NCBI RefSeq assembly: GCF_031877795.1
Contig: NC_133932.1
Coordinates: 137,938,841 to 138,002,840, forward strand
Source of the DNA: Strix aluco
Lineage: Eukaryota; Chordata; Aves; Strigiformes; Strigidae
Direction of reading: 5' to 3'
DNA: 64,000 nt
Shown here in pieces: positions 1 through 11,978 of the stretch. The translations under genes were made by a program, and so were the position numbers. A model generated the notes under the pieces. That model ran no database searches, was not told the DNA's origin, and was given only the letters and a program-made list of their open reading frames with translations. Within the stretch, counting starts at the first letter, position 1; every line of letters begins with the position of its first letter.

Positions 1-1439
1 GAAGGGGAACGTGGGACCAGGGCAGCTTCACCCCTTTGCCAGAAGGAGAAATGGCCGGGGGGTGTTGGGGACACAGTCGTGACACAGAGGGGGACGGAGA
101 CCCCGCGAGCTGCTCCCCTCAGCAGCGGGACTCTGGGGCCGGTGTGGGGCAGGGCTGGCCTGGGGGATTCCGGGGAGAACGGACATAAAAGCCCTTACGG
201 GGTCTGTGGGCAGGGCCCGGCGTCCCCCCGAGAAGCACAGACAAGGTTCCCCCTGCAGCGACCGCGCTGGTTGTCCCTGTGCCCTCTCGGGGCCAGGCTG
301 CAGGTCCAGGCTCCCGGTGCTGCCCGCTCACAGCAGCGCTGGAGCCTCCTCGACCTTCCAGCCAAGGCCCATTTTTTAAAAATCCCATCCTCATTTCTGC
401 CTGAGCAAACCAGAAACCTCAGCTTGGCGCTGGGCATACGCAGAGCAGCCGGTAGAGACAAGCTAGCCGGTTTTAATTATTACCCACAAGCTGAATATAT
501 TTGCTGCTCCCCGCTGCGTGACACGGCGCCCCCCCCACCCCCGCTGAGCAGAGGTAATTTTCCGAGCACATCTGCATTTTGAGAAGATCCTTCCACGTGC
601 CCCGCTCCTCGGAGGGGGAGAGCACTTGCTCGCAGTCCTGATAACATCCTGCCCGGCGCAGCAGTGGCCGCAGTGGTGGGGCTGGTGAAATTAGAGAGCT
701 CATTTTTTGTTTGAGGAGCGTTTCTCTTCCGCACCCTTTAACAGCCCCAGCTGCCTCCCCGCTAGGTATTGCCAGGACGTTTCTAAACGCCACAACGTTT
801 AGCACCCGGCATCTCTGGTCCCCTGCGCCACCCTTGCATGTCCCTCCCAGCAGCCAGCTCAGGTCACCTCCCTTCTGTCCCCAGGCCCGGCTGTGCCCGA
901 GGGTCCCAGGTCGTGCTGGCGCACCCATTACTCTGTGTGTGGCCCTATGAGGCCCCTGCGAAAGCGTCGCTCTCTGCCCTCCCGAAGCAGGAGATGAACC
1001 GTCCACGGGAGACAGAGAGTCTGGCAAAATTATGGGAAAAAGGCCGTGAGGGAGAGTTTCACTGACCGTGGGGCGGTGCCAAGCCGTGGGACAGGCCAGT
1101 GTGCAGCGACAGCCCAGCTACGCGCCTGCGCCGAGCCCCGTCTGCTCAGGGAGGTACAAAAAAAGGCAGCGGCCTGGGAAGGTGCCCGGGCTGCACCGGG
1201 GCCCTTGCTTTTCCCTCTGACCCCACACCCAGCCCATGGCTGCTCTGCGCACAGGAGGAGAGCCCCAAGCCCCGCTGGCAGAGCGGCAGCCCCAGAAGTG
1301 ACCTCCCTGTCACCGTGGGCGCTTGGCACCGTCCCAGCCACATTTCTCCCGGACACATCCCGAAGTAAGATTTCTCCTGGAGGCACAGCAAAGTCACATC
1401 TCCCTGCGCCTCCGATGCTGCCAGGCTCTGAGGTCCGAA
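1..1439. other. GC-rich intergenic DNA, nothing recognised
   Basis: The open frames here lie on both strands, overlap each other and have the composition expected of GC-rich DNA. I see no conserved domain, no splice-bounded exon and no repeat family. Confidence 0.5.
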
Positions 1440-1668
1440 ATTCCAGAATGATCTGGGTTGGAAAAGCCCTTGAAGCTCCTCCAGTCCAACCATGAACCTC
1501 ACCCTGACCGTTCCCAACTCCACCAGATCCCTCAGCGCTGGGTCAGCCCGACTCTTCAACCCCTCCAGGGATGGGGACTCCCCCCCTGCCCTGGGCAGCC
1601 CATTCCAACGCCCAACAGCCCCTTCTGCAAAGAAATCCTTCCTAAGAGCCAGTCTGAAACGCAGCACA
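1440..1668 (-). mobile_element. CR1 LINE 3' fragment
   Basis: Read on the minus strand this is the 3' end of a CR1 non-LTR retrotransposon. The plus strand shows the complement of the hallmark tail: a 'gggttggaaaagcccttga' run followed by 'cagtccaacc', then the 'agggatggggactcc' and 'gggcagcccattcc' blocks. Only the 3'UTR-proximal part remains, the usual 5'-truncated form, and it is clearly diverged. Confidence 0.85.
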
Positions 1669-1939
1669 AGAAGGGAGGGTCTCCTTCCCAGGCACCGGCC
1701 GAGCCCCGCAGAGCTTCTGAACCACCTTTCACCTGCTATTATTTAATTTCAAACTGAATTCTAGCAGCAGGACGGCTTTACCGCCTCTCGCCTTTTGTCA
1801 AGGCTGCGCTAAAACCCCCGACTCGGGAAGTTCCTCACTGCACGTCCAGGCCTCGGGGGCATCCGCGTCCACCCAGGGCTCAGCCCGGCAGTGCCCGTGG
1901 CGGCTCAGCCCCGCGGTGCCGGCGCTGCCCGGGCCGTGC

Positions 1940-2292
1940 TTTAAACAACCATTTTCAATATTCCTGCCTCCTCATTAGTCGATTCATCATTTTAAAACTT
2001 GCTCATCCCAACGCAATATTGACTTGTTTTTCCATTTCAAATGGCAGTTTGTTCTAAGAGTTAAAAATTTGCAGGTGCTTCTGCTGTAATTATTTCTGGT
2101 TCTGGCTGCAAGCGCCACTTGTTTTCATTTTCACTGGATCTTGTTTGCAAGACTTTAAAGAGCTTCATCTCAGCACATTATTGTTCTGGGGCTTGTTTTT
2201 ATTTTTGCATTTTGAGTTTTATTCTGTTATCTGATTTTTCCCTCCCAACACTGTTCTTTTTCTGCTTCATTATCCCTGCTCATTTACAGTCA
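1940..2292. other. AT-rich island, candidate conserved noncoding element
   Basis: About 350 bp of strongly AT-rich unique sequence set sharply inside GC-rich DNA. It contains a CATTAG homeodomain-type core, a TGTAATTATT block, an E-box CAGGTG near 2,073 and long T-rich runs. No coding frame or repeat similarity was recognised. Reading it as a regulatory element is inference from composition; an old degraded transposon is the alternative. Confidence 0.3.
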
Positions 2293-4115
2293 GTCCGCGT
2301 AGCTGAGGGTGATGCAGAGGAGGAACAATCCTGGGGAGCTGCAGAGGGACCCTGCCAAACCCCGAGCTCTGGAACTGCAGATGAGAGTCGATCTGCAGCA
2401 GCGTGGTGTGACGCACACAAGGGGGAACAGCCCCAAATTCACCCGCAAAACCCAGCTCTAACCCCCCAGCCTCGGGGTTCACCCTGCCCCCGTGAGCTCC
2501 CCATCCTTTTGCCCAGCTCCTTTTGCTCTCGGGGGAACGGTGGGTGCTGCGGCCAGGGAGCGCAGAGGGACGCCGGCCCCGTCGGGATGAAGGAATGAGG
2601 GACAATCCCACATCCTCGGGGAGGAGGCACCGGCCCCACACTGGGATTCGGAGCACCGAGGCGTGGGGCAGGGTCCCACGCAGCAGTGGGGCACCAGACC
2701 CTTCCTGCCCCCCCGGGCAGGTTTCCCAGGGGTGGGCCCCATCGACGCGGCCCCGCGGACCGGTGACACGGGGCTCCACGGCCACCAGCCCTGAGGCTCT
2801 AACAGAGGGGCGTGGGGACGGGACGCGAGCGGGGCAATAATTTCCATGGGATACTGGGGATACGGTGCGGGTGGTCAAGCAGCCACCCCTGCAATTAATG
2901 TCACCCCAGCCCCGGGCTGCGGCCCGACGGGGAAGCCGCTCTCAGCACCGAGCCCAGCACAGCCCAGAGACCTGCGAGACAAAGTGTCACTGACGCAGCA
3001 GTGACCGGCGAGCCCGGAGCGTGGGTTCAGACCGTGGACTCCACTGGCAACCCTGCGCCGTGGGGCCACGGGGGCTGCAGCAGCTCGGGAAGCGCCCAGA
3101 GCTGGGATCGGCCTCACGCCTCTGCCACGGTCGTGCTCTTCCCGTGGGGGCCACATCTGGCAGAGCAGAGGGATGGAGGGACCCTCGGCCTGAGCCCACG
3201 TGCTCCATCTTATGATCCAAGAATGAGAAGCCAAGATTGTAGGGACCCCTGTGAACCTTGGCCCCATCCCAACGCGCCGTGACAAGTCACTGCTCCCTGG
3301 CACAGTGGCACTGGGGGTACGGGGCTACTCCCACATCTATATCAGGGTGGCAGAGCCCAGCGGGGCTTCTCGTGGTGTCACCCTTGAAAGTGCAGGAGCT
3401 GCCCCCACGGTGGCCGCCCCACAGCTCCAAGGGGGTCACGCATGTGCCTGTCCCCAGGAGTTGGATGTTGTGGGCTGGTGGAAAATCTCCCCCAGGACCT
3501 GACCCGGCGCTGTCTTGAGCAACCCCCAAGAGGTGACGGGTGTTGTTGCAAGAGGTGAGGGACGTTGTCCCCAGGAGATGGGGGATGTTGTCTCCTGTGT
3601 CAGCGAGTGCCACTCTGAGCAAGTGGCAGGGGGGGTTTGGTGGCAGGGGAGGGGGCTACAGCAGTGGCCCCGGTCAGAAGCTTCTCAAAGAGACCGGAGG
3701 AGGTTGAAGTAGTAAAACTGGAGAATGCAGATAAGGTTTTTGCCACGAAGATACTTAATAAGCGGGAGATGCTCAAGAGAGCTGCAAGAGCCTGTTTTCG
3801 AGAACAGAGGGGCATGTTAGTGAATGGAGACAACCAGCGGACACCACGTCACATTGTGCATTCCAGGAGGAAAAATATCTATACCCGATCACTGTGTTCA
3901 GGTTTTTATTACAGGTTCCCAGCCCATTCGCCCTCCACCCGCCCCGGCAGCACAAACACCAGCAGAAGGCAGAGCCGTGGCGGGTGCCCCCGGCGAAGGG
4001 GACGATGGGGACGGTGCCAGGGAGGGTGTCCTGGCCCCGGTGCCACACGCAGCCACTCCCTCTCCTCTGCGGAGGGGACATGGGGCGGCTGTAGGACTTG
4101 GAGCAGTTCAGTCTT
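2293..4115. other. GC-rich intergenic DNA, nothing recognised
   Basis: Long overlapping frames occur on both strands but none shows a domain, conserved motif or splice pattern. No repeat family was recognised. Confidence 0.45.
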
Positions 4116-4280
4116 CTGCAAAGCTGAAGGTATCGCCTACAGCACGCTTGGAATTTCTTACAGCCATACAGATTTAATCTGTAATAATCAGGCTTTTAAG
4201 CCTCATATCCCAGTAAGTGCTGAGGTGTTATCTCCTAATTACTTCAGCAAATCTTAATTAGCCCAGAAGTATTATCTAAA
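4116..4280. other. AT-rich island with paired TAATTA cores
   Basis: This short AT-rich block carries two perfect TAATTA homeodomain cores (4,236-4,241 and 4,255-4,260) plus 'taatctgtaataatc' near 4,173. The density of homeodomain-type sites in otherwise GC-rich DNA resembles vertebrate developmental enhancers, but no conservation data are available here. Confidence 0.35.
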
Positions 4281-4859
4281 ATCCTTTCACCGGGGAAGTC
4301 ACGTCTCTGGGGACAGACCTGGGACAATAAGGGCAGAGGCCACCCGCTCAGACCCTGCGCAGACGAGAGGAGACCGTCCCCCACGGTGACACAGCCCCGC
4401 CACAGCCCCCTCCGTCCGTCCGTCCGTTCTGCGTTCCAGGCAAAGGGGGAAGAAGCACACAAAGTGCAATTCCAGGCTGGGGACAGAGAGCTAGGCAGTT
4501 CGCAGGCTCCTCGGTGGCGTTCGCTCTCTGTCGGGTTTGCGCCAAGCGCCGAATAACTCACAGAATGGTTTGTGTTGCTCCCGTCTTCGCAAGAACAGAA
4601 GCTCCAGCCTGCGCAGCCTCATCGCCCGTGCTCTGGGCGGGACAGCGGCGGCCTGGCCAGACGGTTCCCGCGTATAAATGATGAGAGCGGTGACGGCAAA
4701 ACCCGCCACCGCCCGCCTGGACCCAGCTCTCGTGGGCCCCGCTGGGCAGGGCGAGGAGGAGGAGGAGGAGGAATCAGCCCAAGGATGTCTAGAGGCTTTC
4801 CAGCACCTCCCGAGTCACTGGGAGCCTTGATGAGCTCCGCGGTGAGCTCACTCCGTGTC
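4281..4859. other. Intergenic DNA, nothing recognised
   Basis: GC-rich sequence with a short GGA-rich run near 4,752-4,772. No gene or repeat is supported. Confidence 0.4.
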
Positions 4860-5010
4860 AGCGCCACGATGCTTTTCAGTTGTCTCGTTTTAGGCATCTC
4901 GACAGGAAAATTTTGGCATATGAAAATGTACTTCGGGGGCGAATGAAAAATTACACCTACTGATGTCGCTTGGGCATTTCTAAAATAAGTATCTGTATTT
5001 TGTTGCAGTT
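4860..5010. other. AT-rich island
   Basis: AT-rich block containing CATATG and 'gaaaattttggcatatgaaa' near 4,910, ending in a polypyrimidine stretch with 'gttgcag' near 5,003. That resembles a splice acceptor, but no coding exon follows. Function unknown. Confidence 0.25.
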
Positions 5011-5329
5011 CCTGCAGCCTCCCCCTCCCCTTCCCGTAACGCCGGGACCTGTGGGCAGCGAGACCTGCCAACGCATCCCCCACGTCCCGGGGGTGGTGGC
5101 ACCAGTCTCTGCCCACGGGGAGCCCGGTGCCATCTCCCCATCGCTAGGAATGAAGAGAAGGAACCCGTGCAGGCTTCAGATAAGCCGTAAAAATACAAGG
5201 AGGGTCATGATGGGGGAGCTCTACACTGAGGTGTGGGGCAACATCAGCACTGGCAGAAGAAATGACTGCAGGGTTAGGAACAAAAGCGTGGAAATTGAGT
5301 GTCCTCGAGTGAAGGACTGGAAATGGTCA

Positions 5330-5690
5330 GAAATAAAATAGAGCATCGCTTAATAGAAGTGCAGAGAAGGGAATGGGATCAGTGATACGTGTGCGTCAGC
5401 CGTGCTGCTCTCAGGCTAAGGAACAAGATGAGAGCTGCAATGTCTGGCCTTAATTGAGAGCACCAGTGTAATAAATCTCCTAGAAACTCAACAAAAGAAA
5501 GACAACCACGAGGACTCCGATATCGAGAGATCTACGGAAAGAGGAGGGAGCCCATGCTGGCAGCGCAGCACTTCTCCACGTCTAGGAGATCTTCAGATTA
5601 AATTGAGTTAGCAAATTAAATTCCTCAACAAATAATGAAATACTGAGTACAGAAGCTGGTATTCAAACCTGAAGAGTTTAGTGCTAAATC
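5330..5690. other. AT-rich island
   Basis: About 360 bp of AT-rich unique sequence with TTAATTGAGA, 'gattaaattgagttagc' and 'caaataatgaaatac' blocks. Candidate noncoding regulatory element; no repeat family or ORF support. Confidence 0.28.
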
Positions 5691-6644
5691 TGCAGCAGCA
5701 GCTGCCCAGCCTGGGGGGGGACGGGGGGCACCGACCTCAAGGCTGTAGGCACACTCAGTGTCTCATGGAACAGCTCTTCAGGAGCTCAAACTGGGAATCC
5801 AACCTGGATTGGGCCACCAGGAGCTGCTGGAGGGAAGAGCAAACCCAGCAGCAGGCGTGGGGAGCTGTGGGAGAAGGAAATCCTCCGCGGCCGTCCAGAG
5901 GGTACACAAGGACGTGGTGCTGGGAGACTGCCCGAGGCGCAGCTCCAGACGGCCAAAGGCAGGACAGGGGGGAGCCAGCCCGGCTAAACGGGGGGGCGGG
6001 ATGGGCAAAGCACCGCAGGCACCTCCCAGAGAAGAAAAGAGGGGAAAACTCTGGGGGGCAAATGCAAGGCAGGCTGAAGGCCCCACACGGGGGGTCTGAA
6101 CCAGCCTTAGGCCCTTCTTCAGCCACCTCTGGAGCTGGGAGCACGGCAGAGAGCTCGCGGGATCAAGGGGTGGTCCTGGCCAAAGGGGCCCCTGGAGCAG
6201 GTGGGGTCTTTGCACAGCAAACGGGTGAATTACTTGCGTTTCTTGCTGATAGATCATTGCTTCCCCAGGAGAAGCCAGTCGAGTCCCCTGGCCGACCCTC
6301 CCCGGGCAGTGGGCTGCCTCCCGCACCCCTCGGTGGGTCGCACCGGCTTTAGGATGCCCTCGGGCAGCATCTTCCTCACGGGTCTTCCTCACGGCCTCAC
6401 CCTGAGGGTCTTCATCAGGATGAAGGGGAAAGCTGGCGTGAGCTACGCTCCCAGCCCCAGCGACCGGACCAAACTTGAGGAGAAAAGCCCAAACCCAGCG
6501 GGTCCCCTCCTGCCATCGTGTGTCCCCCGCGCGCAGCAGTGAAGGGGTGACCTGAGCCCAGCACCTCGCTGCGCCAGATCTCGGTGTTGAGCTCCACCCA
6601 GCAGCGTCCAACTCACCCGTGAGCCTCCCTCCCTCACCTATCTG
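5691..6644. other. GC-rich intergenic DNA, nothing recognised
   Basis: Overlapping frames on both strands up to about 300 codons are present but have no recognisable domain and no splice or start context. They are read as composition-driven. Confidence 0.4.
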
Positions 6645-7060
6645 CCAGGATGTATGTTCTATTGTGTCACCTGCAAAACAGTTTTGCTGCATCTGCTTTC
6701 TAATTAACACCGTTCCGTTACCAGCAATATTTTCCTGGTAAAAGGCAGGAACTGTATTTAATGAATTTAAACTGCCTGAGAACGTCCTTTTGACCTTTCC
6801 TGCTGCTGTTTTTCAAAACCTGCCTTTAACCTGCTCCTTGAGGAAAGACATTGCAGCAGACGCCGGGCGAAGCGCACCCGTCCCACCTCACCGTTGCAGG
6901 GAGGTCAACATCCCCCACCCTGAATTCAACCAAAAACATCTGCGGCATGCCGATAACCTCAGCACAAGTGACAGAAATACATCTGTCATCGCCTCGCCAC
7001 GAGAAAGCTTTTACTAATTTATTCATTCATTCTTAGTCTTTTAACATCGTTTGGTGCACA
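6645..7060. other. AT-rich island(s)
   Basis: AT-rich sequence with a CTAATTAAC core near 6,701, 'ttaatgaatttaaactg' near 6,758 and a TTTGACCTTT nuclear-receptor-like half-site near 6,789. A second AT-rich patch at 6,990-7,060 contains repeated ATTC units. Candidate regulatory element by composition only. Confidence 0.3.
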
Positions 7061-8904
7061 GTTCCTCGCAGAGAACAGAAAAGAGCAAAACCATCATGGA
7101 TCAATGACACAGACAGGAGGCGGCGTCAGTCTGGCCAATGAAACGCCCAGTTTCTGCCCCAAAGTCCGTGTGGGCTCTGGACAGAGCCAGGAGCTGCCCG
7201 CGGCGCCCCGAGACCTCCCCATGTTCACTCTCCCACGCTGATTTCAGCCCCAACGCTCTGCCGGCTCCTCGTGTTTTGACGCTTCTTGCGTGACACGTGA
7301 ATTGTCCCTGTCTCACATCGTCACAGGACGGGGAGGAGGCTCTGCCTGGGCAGGAGCGGCGCTGAAGTTTGGTCCCTTCTTTGGAGCCGTCCTGATAGAA
7401 ATCGCCTCTGGCACATGTTTTCGTTTCTATTATTCAGCCTTCAAGGAAACCAGATTTACACCAAATGAGAAACGAACGCCCCCCATTCACGTTCCTCTGG
7501 TCGGGCGTTGCCCCCCTTCTCTTTCTGCTGATCCCGCAGCCCCTGCCCAGATGACAAAATTTAAGCCAGAATCCCCCTCACCAAAAATCGCGGCCGAGGA
7601 CTGACGCCGATTTGCATAAATACCAGGAGGGTGCAGAAGAGGGAGCTCCCACCTTTGCAGATGGGAAGGACCCAGCAGAGCTGTCCTAGCGCGTCCCCCG
7701 CTCAGGGGACACTCGCACCCACCCCTCGCCAGGACGGGGCCGAGGCAGCTCGGAGCAGCTGGATCCCCCCAGCACCCCCAGCTCCGCAGCCCCGACCTTC
7801 TTCTGGTGGGCACTAACGCTCCTCTGAGACGAGCTCCCAAAGCGCCGGAGGCTCTTCCCACGCTGGCGATGGAAAGGGTCACTCCACAGACTGACAACAG
7901 CGCTCTGCGCAGGCTGCGGCCACCGTCCCCCCGTGGGGACACCGATGGGCGCTGCCCAGGAGAGCTGCAGCGCAGGGAGCAGCTCCGTGGCCAAAGCCAC
8001 CTCCGAGCCGGGGCGCGAGCAGCCGGGGCGCGAGCGCGGGGCCACACGAGCTCCGCAGCTACGAGCGATGCTTTTCCCTCTCCTCCGAGATTCCAAGTTT
8101 TATCTTTCGCCGCTGAGGCCACGGGAATCCTCCCGCCGCCCCGAAATGCAGTGAAGGACCGGGAGGGCGGGAGGAGCTGGGGAGGACAGTGACGTGACCT
8201 CGCAGGAAAGTCTCTGCGGCCCCCGCGTGTATCTCAGCGTCTGTGACATGCGGCCTCGCTCGGATCGCTCGGGTTTGACGCTTGGAAAAGGGAAATAAGT
8301 CACTGGTTTGGTGTGGCTAAAGTGCTCGTCCGCAGGCTGGATGAGACAGAGCCTCGACAGCGCCTCGCTGGTGGTTGGTGGCTCTTTATTTCTCCCAGTC
8401 TCGGTTTTCAGCGCGTGTTCAGATTTAGAGTGGAGGAGCAGAGCTGCCAAAAGCCCTCGGGCAGAGGTGAATCAACCAGCACCCGCGGGGGGGTTCAGCC
8501 CAGCGCCGCTTCTGACAGACACCGACCCTCAGCACCGTGGCTGCAGAACAGAAATTGGCCAAACTCCCCCCGAAGCGGGGGCGCTGGTGGACCGACGGCC
8601 GGCGGGAGCGTCGTCTCCCCAACCCTCAGCTCTCGCTATCTCCTCCCCCTCCCTCTGCCCGACAAACAGACAAACCCCAAAGACTCCGGAGCCCCCGCGC
8701 TGGCCGCGCCAGAGGGGCCGGTGCTGAGCACCAGGGGAAGGGTCCCGCGGATGGGCACAGCCGAGCAGCCGAGCCCGGCAGGGCAGGGGGACGCGCGAGG
8801 ACGAGCACGTGCGACGTTTAGAGATGGAGCTGGGAAGCTGCTGAAGGTGCTCGGCGAGACGGCGGGCGCAGGGCACCATCTCCCTGGCTGCAATCGCAGT
8901 GATC
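7061..8904. other. GC-rich intergenic DNA, nothing recognised
   Basis: GC-rich and CpG-containing with many overlapping open frames on both strands. No protein domain, RNA gene or repeat was recognised. Confidence 0.4.
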
Positions 8905-9175
8905 TGTCCTCTGAGTTTATTAAATCACCCTGGCTGCCAAAGGAAATATCTTTCATTACTCTGCAGTTTATTACTTTGATTTGTTGGTTTTTTTTTTTTT
9001 TACCCTTCAGCTGTGGTTTATATTTCTATTCAGGTACAAACTCTGCTTTTAAAGCCTGATAAAACACCAATGTACGCACTAGCCCAGCATGTTAACTGAC
9101 CCTCCAGCTGACAAAACACCTCCCTCATTAGGCACTGCACCTCATTAAAATAATAAAAATATCTATATAGATGGA
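8905..9175. other. AT-rich island
   Basis: AT-rich block with several TTTATTA and CATTA cores, a T13 run near 8,989 and an 'aaaataataaaaatatc' stretch near 9,146. Candidate noncoding element; the T run could also mark an old retroposed fragment. Confidence 0.28.
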
Positions 9176-9834
9176 CCTTGATACCATCATGGCCAAGCAG
9201 CCTCCCACAACAGCACAAGCTGCTGTTCTGCTGCGTTTCGTGCTGAGCCACCCACCTTTGAGCAGCACCCAGCAAACACCTCCTCGGGGGAGTCAGGGCG
9301 GCTGGGGGTGGTGCCCCCGAAAGCCGAGGGGCTGCGGGATCCCCCCGTCCCTGCCGAGCAGCACGGGCACGTGCTGCACTTCAGCCATCTCCAAAGCAGC
9401 GGGAGCGACGGCGGCGCTGAGCAAGCTGCGGCTTCGGCGTGGAAAGACGAGCGCAGGCGTCGGGGTCCTGCTCTGCAAATTCAGTTTATTTATTCAAAAT
9501 AAACCTGCAAAGTGGTGCCGAGGTTGGGGTTTGCCTCTGGAGAAGAGGCCGTGCTTCGCTGCCCACCTGCGCGGGTGATGAAAACGGGGGGTTCTCCCCC
9601 TTTTTGCAAGCACGTGGGCGCCTTCGGGAGGCACCTTCCAGGGCAGGTCCCCACCTCGGAGCCAAGCGAGGAGCTGGCGGAGCCACAAACACTCACGTAT
9701 TTGGAAACTTTGCGCTCAGAAACGGAGGTGTCGTGGCCCGTCTGAGGGCTGGCGAGTCGAGTTGACCTCCCGCGGCACCGGAGGAGGCGTTTTCTTTGTC
9801 AGCTGAAGCAAGTGCAATGCGGAACAACCGAGCC
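9176..9834. other. Intergenic DNA, nothing recognised
   Basis: GC-rich sequence with no supported gene, RNA or repeat. Confidence 0.35.
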
Positions 9835-9990
9835 TCCTGACGGGGGAATTAATTCCAAAATTTATCTGGAAAGCGCTGACCTTGAGAAAGTTGGATGCAG
9901 CGATAAAGTTGATCAAGTGCACCCTGAAACTGAAGCAATTAATGAAATTGCTGCTCGCGCGTCTCGGGGGTGGCACAGGCATCATTTATT
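9835..9990. other. AT-rich island
   Basis: Unique AT-rich block with GGAATTAATTCC (palindromic, near 9,845) and GCAATTAATGAAATTGC (near 9,936), both homeodomain-type arrangements. Candidate regulatory element by motif density. Confidence 0.32.
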
Positions 9991-10614
9991 CTGTGCCGGA
10001 GAGCAGCCGGCTCGCCTGGGGATCCATCCAGGGCCGTACGACAATGGCCGGCTCCCGGGGCCGCGGCCGGTGCCAGGCAGGTTCTCCCCTGCCAGGCAGA
10101 AGCCGGGCGGCCTCCAGCCGTGCCTCGGGGGGGCCGAGGGCTGCTCCCACCCCGCTGCCGGGGGGATGGGGCTCCTCGTCCACCCCCATGAGCAGGGGCA
10201 TCCTTCTCAGAGTGTGGGGAAGGGGTAAAAGGACAAAAAGCCCCAGTCCTGCTCCCAGAAGGTCACTTTGGCCTCTGGTGCCGTGCTTTTAGCATGAGGG
10301 AAAAAATCCAGAGTCTTGGTACGGCTCTGAAATGTGGGGGGACCCGTCCCCGGTGCGGCGGGGGAGGCAGCACAGGAGGGAGCACCAGCTCCCACAGACG
10401 GAGGGGACACGGAGCTCCTTCCCCGAAAAAGCCCCCAAAGCACGGCACGTCTGCGCAGGGCAGCTCGCCGGCTGCCATTGGGAGGGCTTGGGGACAGGAT
10501 TAAGCGGGAAGGCTGTCAAAGACAAGCTGTTCACGGGGCCATCTGCATGGGCAGCCGCTCAGCAGGGGCATCACGGCAGGGCTCAGAGATGGGTCAGGCC
10601 TCCCCCCATCCCAG
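9991..10614. other. GC-rich intergenic DNA, nothing recognised
   Basis: No gene, RNA or repeat supported. Confidence 0.35.
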
Positions 10615-10812
10615 ACGCCCTTATTCTCTAATGGAAGGAATGATTTGGTTGTTAAAAACAGGCTTGTTGGGATAATTCACACGACCAGCACATTAGCCCG
10701 ATAAATCTTCTTAAGGAAAGCGCAGGAGCGAAGGAGAAGGACTAATTGCTCTGGGGAATAAAGGCTGTGGTTAATCTCCCAAGGAGAAAATAATTAGGGC
10801 ATTAAGGCGTGG
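10615..10812. other. AT-rich island with several TAAT-type sites
   Basis: About 200 bp holding CTAATGG, GGATAATTC, ACTAATTGC, GGTTAATCTC (OTX-like) and AATAATTAGG motifs in close order. It is one of the clearest enhancer-like blocks of the left flank; function is inferred from motif density only. Confidence 0.35.
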
Positions 10813-11184
10813 GAGGGACCGAGGCTCATTTCGTCATCAAACTCGAAGGGCCGCTGCTTGCCAGTCCCACCAGCATCCTCCCAGTGTACACTGGGGCAAC
10901 CTCTGCCCCCGCAGCCCCCAGCCACGCTCGGGCCCTGCCCGGAGAGGTGCTCCTGGGGGCACCAGCACCCCCAGTGCAGCCCAAGATGGGTCCCCTGGGA
11001 AGAGGATGCTCTCAGATGAGAGAAGGGGAACAGGGAGGATGATGAGGGCGGTGAGGGGTCCTTTCTGGAGGAATATCCCTCAGAGAAGGCTGCGTGGAGC
11101 GGTCTGAGCGCTGCTCGCCTGGGTCTGACAGGCGTTGGGGAAGGTGTTCCCCGGCCACCACAAGCTGGGATCGGGGCTTCCTGC

Positions 11185-11600
11185 AGACCACAAAGCCGCA
11201 TTCAAAAGCTGAATTATGCAATTGGAAATGGCTCGAGGCCTGGGCCAACTCAAGACCAATTTCAGCAGGAAAATTGCTTTTTCACAGAAGTAACAATAAA
11301 CGTGTTTTTTCATAAAGTGCCCCTGAGCGTTTCCCCGGAGCTGTGCCACTGCCAGAGCACCCCTGAAGGAACAGCCTGCGAGGGGGAACCTTTTACTCCT
11401 TATGCAGAGAAAAACATCTTTTATTCAAAGCAGCAGAAGCGGCTCAGAGCCACTGGGCCAGTCCTTGCTGCTGGCTCGTGCTTCAGGCAACAACCCTGCG
11501 GCCAAGCAGCGACTGTTGTCCTCAGGTGATTCCCGCCCAGCTGCACTGTCTGTGATTAATGTCGTATTAATCTGTTGGTTTCCCTTCAGCTTAATCCCTG
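11185..11600. other. AT-rich patches at 11,185-11,315 and 11,540-11,600
   Basis: The first patch has an octamer/CEBP-like TTATGCAATTGG block and 'aagtaacaataaacg'. The second has 'gtgattaatgtcgtattaatc' (two TTAAT cores) and a GCTTAATCCC site. GC-rich unique sequence separates them. Confidence 0.3.
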
Positions 11601-11804
11601 CCCTCGGTAAATCCGGATGGAGCCAAGACACGGTCTAGGATCAGATCGGCTAATTCCTCACGCTGAACGGCCGCACGTCGTCCTCACTGCCCCCCACTGC
11701 CTGGAGTGCCTGCGCCGCCCGGCTCTGCTGAGCCCCAGGGCCATTCGCAGAGGAAAGGCCATGGGCTGCTCTCCAGGCAGCGTCCCCTCGCTGGTGGAGC
11801 GACT

Positions 11805-11978
11805 GGGAGGTGGTGGGAGCAGCTGGGGAGGTGGTTGGAACGGTGGGGAGGTGGTTGGAGTGGTTGGGAGGTGGTTGGAGCAGTTGGGAGGTGGTGGGAG
11901 CAGCAGGGGGGTGGTGGGAGCAGTTGGGTGGTGGTTGGAGCGGTTGGGTGGTGGTGGGAGCAGCAGGGGGGTGGTTGC
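11805..11978 (+). repeat. GGTGGT-type minisatellite
   Basis: Tandem G-rich repeat built from variants of 'ggtggtgggagcagttgg' and 'ggtggttggagcggttgg', unit about 18-20 bp and about eight to nine diverged copies. Long proline- or glycine-rich frames across it are artefacts of the repeat. Confidence 0.8.

Noticed and set aside
4990-5120. Possible exon after the polypyrimidine/TTGCAG near 5,003
   Set aside because: No conserved protein text follows and no matching donor or neighbouring exon was found.
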